Assembly (NCBI GenBank): GCA_001776335.1
Contig: MFAZ01000038.1
Location: 1-5,948 of the forward strand
Source: Candidatus Curtissbacteria bacterium RIFCSPHIGHO2_01_FULL_41_11
Lineage (GTDB): Bacteria > Patescibacteriota > Microgenomatia > Curtissbacterales > GWA2-41-24
DNA: 5,948 bases
Reading direction: 5' to 3'
This document shows positions 1 to 3,922 of the stretch, piece by piece (position 1 is the stretch's first letter; each line of letters begins with the position of its first letter). The notes below the pieces were generated by a model that did no database searches, had not been told where the DNA came from, and saw only the letters and a program-made list of their open reading frames with translations. Both the position numbers and the translations under genes were made by a program.

Positions 1-372
1 ATAGAATCATTAGAATTTCATCCAGGACCCAGCTACTTCCCGGAAGCCCGACAGCATCAAAAGAAACATTCTGCATATCAAGGTGCTTGGAGGCACTCGG
101 AAATCGCTCGATGGTTGGGGAAAGCGATTTCATTTGGAGGTTTATTAAAAGCAGTAGATATTGAGAGCCCTCCCCCAATCCACGAAAATGGCCAACCTCC
201 TGATACTACTTCTACAAAAGACCCAGTCCTTGACTATCCAAAACAAGGATTAGATCAAATCATTAATAGAAACGATAAATTTATACTACAAGCAACCGGA
301 GTTACAACCGATCTTAATCGTCCTTATCAAACTTCGCCAGCTGATATGTCACAAATACAGCAATCGCGGTAA
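1..372 (+). CDS. C-terminal fragment of an unrecognised protein, cut by the window edge
   Basis: This reading frame is open from the first base to a TAA at 370-372, giving 123 residues with no start visible, so it is the 3' part of a longer gene. I do not recognise the family. The visible protein is soluble-looking. An early aromatic and His-rich part (around FHPGPSYFPEARQH, then GAWRHSEIARWLGK) is followed by a Pro-rich, low-complexity stretch (ESPPPIHENGQPPDTTSTKDP) and a polar tail. No membrane segment or catalytic motif is evident. An internal TTG at 115 is a possible start but has no supporting ribosome site. The last 59 bases lie antisense to the 3' end of the DUF5654 gene, so the final 20 or so residues may be run-through sequence acquired after loss of an older stop. 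The uninterrupted frame of 123 codons supports real coding, but this is only moderately certain. Confidence 0.5.
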   Translation: MESLEFHPGPSYFPEARQHQKKHSAYQGAWRHSEIARWLGKAISFGGLLKAVDIESPPPIHENGQPPDTTSTKDPVLDYPKQGLDQIINRNDKFILQATGVTTDLNRPYQTSPADMSQIQQSR

Positions 373-559
373 TCAAAGCGGCGTACACAAACTTCGAAAT
401 TATTCCCGACCCCACGGATAAATATTTATTGATATATTCATTCACAAAAGCCTGAACCGCCTCGTTCCATGCCAAAGCCGCAACCAGTCCAAATCCGGCG
501 GTCGCAAGCGTCACCATTTGTTTCAAAAGCTCCTTTCTTAATTTCTTGTTGTGCATCAT
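314..559 (-). CDS. DUF5654-type small two-helix membrane protein
   Basis: This gene encodes an 81-residue protein with a basic N-terminus (MMHNKKLRKELLKQ) and two hydrophobic segments, about residues 15-40 and 50-76, ending in a charged tail (KFDKDD). The pattern GLVAALAWNEAVQAFV followed by a short loop and a second helix ending in VTYQLAK matches what I know of DUF5654, a family of about 80 residues common in CPR bacteria and archaea with no known function. Tandem ATG codons at 557-559 and 554-556 make the start ambiguous by one residue. No clear Shine-Dalgarno site precedes them. It lies on the same strand as the beta-domain gene and 6 bp after a duplicated copy of that gene's stop region, so the two were probably an operon before a REP-like element separated them. 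Its 3' end overlaps the convergent fragment gene by 59 bp. Confidence 0.8.
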   Translation of the reverse strand: MMHNKKLRKELLKQMVTLATAGFGLVAALAWNEAVQAFVNEYINKYLSVGSGIISKFVYAALITAIAVFVTYQLAKFDKDD

Positions 560-565
560 TTTATT

Positions 566-595
566 CTACTTCAGAGTAATTTTAACTCTAGCACT
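566..595 (-). pseudogene. Duplicated 3' end of the beta-domain gene (nine codons plus stop)
   Basis: Read on the - strand, this stretch encodes SARVKITLK followed by TAG. These are exactly the last nine residues of the beta-domain gene, which ends at 672-701 with TGA. The copies lie 106 bp apart with a REP-like palindrome between them. The nine codons differ at three bases, all third positions and all synonymous (CTG/CTT, AAA/AAG, GTT/GTA). The TAG is 6 bp before the DUF5654 start. It reads as a relic of a gene end, either from a lost tandem paralog or from a duplication linked to arrival of the palindrome. Confidence 0.7.
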
Positions 596-598
596 TAG

Positions 599-660
599 GC
601 CCGCAATCCCGAGCTTGTTCGCCCTGAGCGAAGCCGAAGGGTCGAGGGATGAGGACCGCA
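599..660. repeat. REP-like GC-rich palindromic element
   Basis: This GC-rich island sits in AT-richer surroundings between two copies of a gene end. It has nested inverted repeats: ATCCC (606-610) with GGGAT (646-650), and CCCT (622-625) with AGGG (638-641), around a GAGCGAAGCCGA core. The sense is that of the GCTTCGCTCAGGGCGAACAAG-type palindromes that I know as dispersed intergenic repeats in CPR and other bacterial genomes. It encodes nothing convincing on either strand. It may act as a transcript 3' end or stabiliser between the beta-domain gene and the DUF5654 gene. Confidence 0.65.
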
Positions 661-662
661 AC

Positions 663-698
663 GCTAGAGTATCACTTAAGAGTAATCTTTACTCTAGC
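663..698 (-). other. Two mutually exclusive hairpins over the beta-domain gene's stop codon
   Basis: GCTAGAGTA (663-671) and TACTCTAGC (690-698) are perfect 9-bp inverted repeats, with the TGA stop of the beta-domain gene (672-674) just inside one arm. Within the same span, AGAGTAA (679-685) and TTACTCT (689-695) form a perfect 7-bp stem with a 3-base loop. The two stems share bases and cannot form together. There is no U-tract, so this is not a typical intrinsic terminator. It could still protect the 3' end or mark it for processing. Confidence 0.4.
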
Positions 699-1376
699 AC
701 TGTCCACATACGCCGGAAATTCAACTAAATCTGTTTTAGCCTGCACTGTATACACTCTATTCCCTGTTGGTAATAGAAAAGAGGAAGAGCTTCCCAAAAC
801 TCCGGCTGCAGAGCTTGTGGAAATCTGGCTTCCAATAACTCCTCCTACATCTTTCTGATAAAGCCTCGCATACATCTTACCGTTACCGCCTTCAACACGG
901 ATCGAGCCTTCAAAGATCACCGAGTCAATAGGCGAGTATTTTGTTGTATCGACACTAACCTGAAGCCCGGCAAGATCGACGAAACTGTTGCTTTTAGTAG
1001 ATCCTGAACCAACCGGGATAAATATTTCCTTTTGGGCAGTTTGAACAATAGTTTGGGTCTGCTTCTCAACAACAGTCTTAGTTTCCACAACTTTAGTCTC
1101 GGCAGGCGTAGTTGATGTTGAGAAGGAACTCGCCGATGGCGAAGGAGAATCATCTATATCAGGCGAAGGTGAGCTTACGATATCTGTCTCTACTGGTCTC
1201 TGGCTACTGGTCTCTGTCCTACTATTTCTTATCATCCAATAATTAATGAAAACAAGATCGGCAAGTGACAAAGCCAAAATAGCAATACCAATTTTTGTAA
1301 GCATCCCGGAAAAGAAAGATTTGTCCACCTTAAACATCTTATCAAATAAGGTTTGGTATTTTAATTTAGAAAGCAT
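672..1376 (-). CDS. Single-pass membrane protein with Ser/Thr/Pro stalk and C-terminal beta domain
   Basis: From ATG 1374-1376 this gives 234 residues. A short basic N-terminus precedes one membrane segment at about residues 27-49 (LTKIGIAILALSLADLVFINYW). A low-complexity stalk rich in Ser, Pro and Thr follows, then a Val/Glu/Thr/Gln-rich strip (ETKVVETKTVVEKQTQTIV) to about residue 113. The remainder is a compact beta-rich domain (EIFIPVGSGSTK ... VIFEGSI ... NGKMYARLYQ ... GNRVYTVQAKT ... SARVKITLK). I recall this domain recurring at the ends of surface proteins in Microgenomates genomes but cannot name a Pfam entry. The topology puts the beta domain outside the cell, as an anchored surface module. 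The reading frame extends upstream to a TTG at 1410-1412. I prefer ATG 1376 because it mirrors the divergent neighbour's start. A later ATG at 1335-1337 is the alternative. Its last nine codons are duplicated downstream at 566-595. Confidence 0.7.
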   Translation of the reverse strand: MLSKLKYQTLFDKMFKVDKSFFSGMLTKIGIAILALSLADLVFINYWMIRNSRTETSSQRPVETDIVSSPSPDIDDSPSPSASSFSTSTTPAETKVVETKTVVEKQTQTIVQTAQKEIFIPVGSGSTKSNSFVDLAGLQVSVDTTKYSPIDSVIFEGSIRVEGGNGKMYARLYQKDVGGVIGSQISTSSAAGVLGSSSSFLLPTGNRVYTVQAKTDLVEFPAYVDSARVKITLK

Positions 1377-1392
1377 TAAACTTAATTTAATG
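1374..1392. promoter_or_regulatory. Palindrome whose ends are the two divergent start codons
   Basis: CATTAAACTTAATTTAATG is a perfect inverted repeat with 7-bp arms and a 5-bp centre. Its left end, CAT, is the - strand ATG of the beta-domain gene, and its right end is the + strand ATG of the PH-domain gene, leaving 13 bp between starts. Neither side has a Shine-Dalgarno site. Weak -10-like hexamers lie at leaderless distance: TAAACT at 1377-1382 for the + gene, with TTGGTA at 1353-1358, and TAAATT on the - strand for the other gene. Leaderless expression in both directions is inferred, and the promoter matches alone are weak. Confidence 0.4.
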
Positions 1393-1893
1393 ATCACCAA
1401 AAATGTGCCCAATCACCAAAGGAGGAAGCTGGAAAAACTACTTAGTCGTGGCGAAGAGCTAATAATGGTTACCACAATTGGCTCCCGTTATTTCTGGATC
1501 AACTTCATCTTTTTATTACCATTGGCCTTCCTTATTGTCGGAATTCCAAAATTGGGGAAGCTCGTAAGAATGAGACAATCTTTTACATACGCACTCTCCA
1601 ACAGGCGTTTTATAATAATTAGAGGTATTTTCTCCAGAAAAATAGTCACGGCTCCGCTTACCGCAATTACCCACGTTACAATCGAACAATCAGTCCTCCA
1701 GCGTTATTTATTTAACACCGGCCATTTAGTCATAATTACTGCCGGTTTTGACCAGAGAGAGATAGTTATCGAAAATATCGGTAATCCGGTCCAATTTAAA
1801 ATAATGATAGAAGAACTTACTGAAAAAATTGAAGAGTCCTGGCAACTGAAAAAAGAAAGAGAAGAATTTAGCCTAAGGCCCCTGAAAACTTAA
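1390..1893 (+). CDS. Bacterial PH-domain (YdbS-like) membrane protein
   Basis: From ATG 1390 this gives 167 residues. It has a charged N-terminal helix (residues 8-24, RRKLEKLLSRGEEL), one clear membrane segment at about 35-52 (FWINFIFLLPLAFLIVGI), and a domain matching the bacterial PH family (PF03703, formerly DUF304). The hallmark strand pattern YALSNRRFIIIRGIFSRKI falls at 67-85 and is followed by ITHVTIEQSVLQRYL and a closing amphipathic helix. The extra C-terminal tail is polar (KKEREEFSLRPLKT). Family members usually have two membrane helices, and this one has a single segment. Function is unknown in general; membrane-associated sensing or scaffolding is a guess. The frame stays open upstream to 1246, but that part lies antisense to the divergent gene and shows no PH features, so I start at 1390. 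It ends in a 4-bp TTAA overlap with the M23 gene, both stops being TAA. Confidence 0.75.
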   Translation: MITKNVPNHQRRKLEKLLSRGEELIMVTTIGSRYFWINFIFLLPLAFLIVGIPKLGKLVRMRQSFTYALSNRRFIIIRGIFSRKIVTAPLTAITHVTIEQSVLQRYLFNTGHLVIITAGFDQREIVIENIGNPVQFKIMIEELTEKIEESWQLKKEREEFSLRPLKT

Positions 1894-2636
1894 TTGTCCC
1901 GTGGCAGATAACTTGCAGGATCAACAGCAATGTCATGATCGTATACCTCGAAATGGACATGAGCACCAGTTGTTCGTCCGGTTAATCCAACAGTACCAAT
2001 CTCGCTGGATGGAATAACCACGTTGCCCACGCCTACATAAATTTTACCCATGTGTGCGTAGAGTGTCTTAAGTCCGTCTCCGTGGTCAATAATAACTTCG
2101 TTTCCACGTCCGTCGGAAGTGTATCCGGCAAATTCTACAATACCGGAACCGACAGGATGAATCGGCGTACCCAAACTTGTGGCAATGTCAATTCCCCTAT
2201 GGTAGGAGCTGTAACCTTGGGAAAGATAGCCGGAATCAACAGGTCTTTCGAATGAAAAAGGAGAAAGCCTCGGAACTATATTTTGGCTTATTTCAACCTC
2301 AGAAACGCTTTGACCGGCAGGTTCTGTCGGAGCAGCTAAAACTGCCTGACCGTTAATTCTAATGTTGGCTTCCTGCGGCTTAATATAGGAAAGAGCTCTG
2401 TCAGAAACTATAAAAGCTAAGACAAGTATGGCAATAACCCTAGAAAATACACGTATTCTTGGCCTGATCTTAAGCTGAAAGTGCACATGACCAAGTGCCA
2501 GAATTGCAGCTTCTTTAGCTTCCATTTGTGCTAAAAGCTTAAAGCTTTTCCTGGCTCTTTTGATTTTCCCGAAAAGTCTGTTTTTAGACTTTTCAAAAGA
2601 AGCTATTTGTTCCTTGTTGATTTTTAGTTTAATCAT
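1890..2636 (-). CDS. Membrane-anchored M23 family peptidoglycan endopeptidase
   Basis: This 248-residue protein has a very basic cytoplasmic N-terminus, one membrane segment at about residues 62-78 (VFSRVIAILVLAFIVSD), a linker of about 45 residues, and a C-terminal peptidase domain (about 128-245). The M23 (lysostaphin/LytM) zinc site is complete by eye: His146 and Asp150 in SYHRGID, His195 in LYAH, and His226/His228 in the HVHFEV motif. The protein is therefore probably an active zinc hydrolase cutting peptide cross-links in peptidoglycan outside the membrane. There is no LysM or other binding domain, and the N-terminal part is not a coiled coil of the EnvC type. The ATG at 2634-2636 follows a purine-rich GAAGGG about 8 bases upstream, a fair ribosome site. 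A consensus promoter lies 120 bp upstream and the transcript would carry a foldable leader of about 115 nt. Confidence 0.88.
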   Translation of the reverse strand: MIKLKINKEQIASFEKSKNRLFGKIKRARKSFKLLAQMEAKEAAILALGHVHFQLKIRPRIRVFSRVIAILVLAFIVSDRALSYIKPQEANIRINGQAVLAAPTEPAGQSVSEVEISQNIVPRLSPFSFERPVDSGYLSQGYSSYHRGIDIATSLGTPIHPVGSGIVEFAGYTSDGRGNEVIIDHGDGLKTLYAHMGKIYVGVGNVVIPSSEIGTVGLTGRTTGAHVHFEVYDHDIAVDPASYLPRDN

Positions 2637-2752
2637 ATTTTTTCCCTTCAGGAAGAACCCTCAGGGTGAAATCCCCACGACAACCCAGATTTAAAAAATT
2701 ATCTGGTGAAATCTATAGAACCGGAATGATCCTATAGTGGGGAGATTTACAA
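2637..2752 (-). promoter_or_regulatory. Structured 5' leader of the M23 gene, possible cis-regulatory RNA
   Basis: Between the inferred transcription start (about 2752) and the M23 ATG lie about 115 bases that fold by eye into a branched structure. A closing stem of 7 bp pairs GTGGGGA (2737-2743) with TCCCCAC (2672-2678). Inside it sit one hairpin with CCAGAT/ATCTGG arms (2685-2690, 2701-2706) and another with CTATAG arms (2713-2718, 2732-2737). GGTGAAATC occurs twice in + strand sense (2665-2673 and 2705-2713). Nearer the gene, CCCT/AGGG pairings could mask the GAAGGG ribosome site. I could not match it to a known riboswitch class. Confidence 0.4.
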
Positions 2753-2758
2753 ACGCGT

Positions 2759-2787
2759 ATAATAACAAAAATGAGTTCAAATGTCAA
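2759..2787 (-). promoter_or_regulatory. Sigma-70-type promoter for the M23 gene
   Basis: On the - strand, TTGACA (2782-2787) is followed after exactly 17 bp by TATTAT (2759-2764). The -35 is a perfect consensus and the -10 matches 5 of 6. The expected start is near 2752. The only gene downstream on this strand is the M23 peptidase, starting at 2636. Confidence 0.65.
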
Positions 2788-2793
2788 GCCCCA

Positions 2794-2822
2794 TAGTAAA
2801 TTCACGGTACGTGAATTTACTA
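2794..2822. repeat. Perfect 13-bp inverted repeat just upstream of the M23 promoter
   Basis: TAGTAAATTCACG (2794-2806) and CGTGAATTTACTA (2810-2822) are perfect inverted repeats around GTA. The palindrome ends 6 bp from the -35 of the M23 promoter, covering about -42 to -70 of that transcript. It could be a regulator binding site, a hairpin at the edge of a lipoprotein-side transcript, or a member of a dispersed palindrome family. The perfect 26 paired bases make chance very unlikely. Confidence 0.8.
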
Positions 2823-2849
2823 CGTCAGAGGACCGCATGGCACTGTATA

Positions 2850-2880
2850 TTGTCATGAAGAACCGAAGGTTCTGTGACAA
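2850..2880. repeat. Interrupted hairpin with GAA loop
   Basis: TTGTCA (2850-2855) pairs with TGACAA (2875-2880), and AGAACC (2859-2864) pairs with GGTTCT (2868-2873), around a GAA loop. A small internal bulge (TGA opposite G) separates the two 6-bp stems. It stands alone in non-coding DNA 28 bp after the larger palindrome. No U-tract follows on either side, so it is not a standard terminator. Confidence 0.6.
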
Positions 2881-2902
2881 GGCGATCTGCCGATATAGTA
2901 TT

Positions 2903-2967
2903 TAGCCTCGATCCAGCCTATGTAGCCTCGAAACCACCCCTAGCCTCAATTCAAGGCTAACTGAGGC
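2903..2967. repeat. TAGCCTC direct repeats with alternative hairpins ahead of the lipoprotein gene
   Basis: TAGCCTCGA occurs at 2903-2911 and 2923-2931, and TAGCCTCA at 2941-2948. In the last unit, TAGCCT (2941-2946) can pair with AGGCTA (2954-2959), or GCCTCA (2943-2948) can pair with TGAGGC (2962-2967). The two pairings share bases and exclude each other. A TATAGT -10-like hexamer at 2894-2899 lies just upstream without a good -35, so this stretch may be the lipoprotein gene's leader. Confidence 0.4.
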
Positions 2968-3015
2968 CAGGGAAGACACTTGTTTGAGCCTCCACAAGAT
3001 GGTACCTTAGATTCA

Positions 3016-3864
3016 ATGCCTTTTCCTTCGCCTAATGCTAAACGACCCGCTTCGCTCGCGAAGCGAGGCGAGCTAACGACTAAGGCTAAAAAACTGTTTC
3101 TTGTTTCTTGTTTCTTGTTTATTGTTTCTATAGTCCTTTCAGGCTGCAGGCTTTCAGGCTCAAACAGCCTCGCCGCCCTCCAGATCACCTCCACGCCCGA
3201 GGCTGCTGTTTTTCTGGACGGCAAGCATATTAGTAAAACTCCCTTCAGATCCGATCAGCTTAAGGAAAAAGAGTATCTGGTTAAAATAAGTACAGGCGAA
3301 GCTAGCTACGTAGCTAAAGTTAGCCTCAAATCAGGCACACTTACAGTGATCAACCGCGACCTCAATAACAATTTCATGGCCCAATCAGGCGAAACACTAC
3401 TCCTCGAATCAGATGCAAAAGGCCTTTTTGTGACTTCCACACCACCTGAGGCTGAGTTGGTCGTAGACGGAAAATATATTGCCAAAACCCCGTATCTCAT
3501 AGAAGAGATTGATGACGGAGACCATACGGTCGGCCTCAGCAAGGTTGGCTATATAAAACGTGAATTTGCCATCAAAACCTCAGGGGATTACAGGCTCCAA
3601 GCCGACGTTTTTCTAGCCTCGGAAGTGGCAAAAGGGATTAGCCCCTCTCCACCTCCGGCCCCAACGCCGCAAAAACTGGAAATAACCAAAATACCCCAAA
3701 GCTTCCTTCGTGTGCGCAGAGACCCTTCTACAACAAGCCCGGAAATAGGCAGGGTAAAAACCGGCGACCAACTGGAAATTGTTCAGGAAACCCGAGACTG
3801 GGTGCAGGTCAAATTTGAAGACAAGCAAGGCTGGATTCAAACCCAATACACCAAAAAAATTTAA
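3016..3864 (+). CDS. Lipoprotein with two PEGA domains and a C-terminal SH3b domain
   Basis: From ATG 3016 this gives 282 residues. A long basic N-region, a hydrophobic stretch (about residues 27-41) and a lipobox LSGC with Cys44 mark a lipoprotein anchored on the outer face of the membrane. Two PEGA domains follow. The first is at about 55-116 (ITSTPEAAVFLDGKHISKTP). The second is at about 136-200 (VTSTPPEAELVVDGKYIAKTP), where the STPEA and DG hallmarks recur. A Pro-rich linker (SPSPPPAPTP) leads to a bacterial SH3 domain at about 222-282 (LRVRRDPSTTSPEIGRVKTGD ... GWIQTQY). The SH3 and PEGA folds suggest binding to cell wall or surface polymers, which is inference. The frame also allows TTG 2980 as a start. 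ATG 3016 is preferred, but neither has a clear ribosome site. A REP-like palindrome encodes part of the N-region and heptamer repeats encode the hydrophobic core. Confidence 0.85.
   Translation: MPFPSPNAKRPASLAKRGELTTKAKKLFLVSCFLFIVSIVLSGCRLSGSNSLAALQITSTPEAAVFLDGKHISKTPFRSDQLKEKEYLVKISTGEASYVAKVSLKSGTLTVINRDLNNNFMAQSGETLLLESDAKGLFVTSTPPEAELVVDGKYIAKTPYLIEEIDDGDHTVGLSKVGYIKREFAIKTSGDYRLQADVFLASEVAKGISPSPPPAPTPQKLEITKIPQSFLRVRRDPSTTSPEIGRVKTGDQLEIVQETRDWVQVKFEDKQGWIQTQYTKKI
3037..3080. repeat. REP-like palindrome flanked by near-identical direct repeats, inside a signal peptide
   Basis: CGCTTCG (3048-3054) and CGAAGCG (3059-3065) form a perfect 7-bp stem around CTCG, and a further GAGGCGAGC follows. 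The palindrome is bracketed by GCTAAACGAC (3037-3046) and GCTAACGAC (3072-3080), which look like a target duplication differing by one base. The GC-rich block contrasts with the AT-rich surroundings. It is translated as part of the basic N-region of the lipoprotein (around KRPASLAKRGEL). Confidence 0.65.
3097..3128 (+). repeat. Heptanucleotide tandem repeat in the lipoprotein signal peptide
   Basis: Three exact TTTCTTG units (3097-3117) are followed by TTTATTG (3118-3124) and the start of a fifth unit (TTTC). The array encodes most of the hydrophobic core of the lipoprotein signal sequence. As 7 is not a multiple of 3, gain or loss of one unit by slippage would shift the frame. Confidence 0.8.
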
Positions 3865-3886
3865 CTTCGTAAATCCACTAGCCATC

Positions 3887-3915
3887 TTGACAAGGAGCAA
3901 GCTTGAAAGTATATT
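3887..3915 (+). promoter_or_regulatory. Consensus promoter placing transcription start at the next gene's ATG
   Basis: TTGACA (3887-3892), a 17-bp spacer, and TATATT (3910-3915) make a near-perfect sigma-70-type promoter. The expected start, 6-8 bases after the -10, falls at about 3922-3923, and the ATG is at 3923-3925. The transcript would have essentially no leader. AAGGAG at 3892-3897 is 25 bases from the ATG, too far to act as its ribosome site. Confidence 0.7.
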
Positions 3916-3922
3916 CCTTCTG

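Noticed and set aside
546..858. Short + strand reading frames over 546-728 and 649-858
   Set aside because: They run over the duplicated gene end, the REP-like element and the antisense of the beta-domain gene. They have no protein-family features and no ribosome sites.
1246..1389. Extension of the PH-domain gene upstream to an ATG at 1246
   Set aside because: The added 48 codons are antisense to the membrane segment of the divergent gene and show no PH-family features. ATG 1390 fits the domain and the mirrored start.
1418..1425. AAAGGAGG as a ribosome site for a later start of the PH gene
   Set aside because: The only nearby candidate is CTG 1429, 3 bases away and a rare start. The bases are explained by Arg-Arg codons.
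651..2837. The 10-mer GAGGACCGCA at 651-660 and at 2828-2837, both beside palindromes
   Set aside because: Several shared 10-mers are expected by chance in a window this long, and the match does not extend on either side.
2846..2851. TATATT as a -10 for the lipoprotein gene
   Set aside because: No acceptable -35 lies 16-18 bp upstream, and the site overlaps the start of a hairpin.
2794..2880. A CRISPR array or intrinsic terminator in the palindrome-rich gap
   Set aside because: The two hairpins differ in sequence, there is no regular repeat-spacer unit, and no U-tract follows either stem.
3779..3922. Upstream extension of the deoxyhypusine-synthase-like gene
   Set aside because: It overlaps the SH3 end of the lipoprotein in another frame and a strong promoter places transcription start at 3923.
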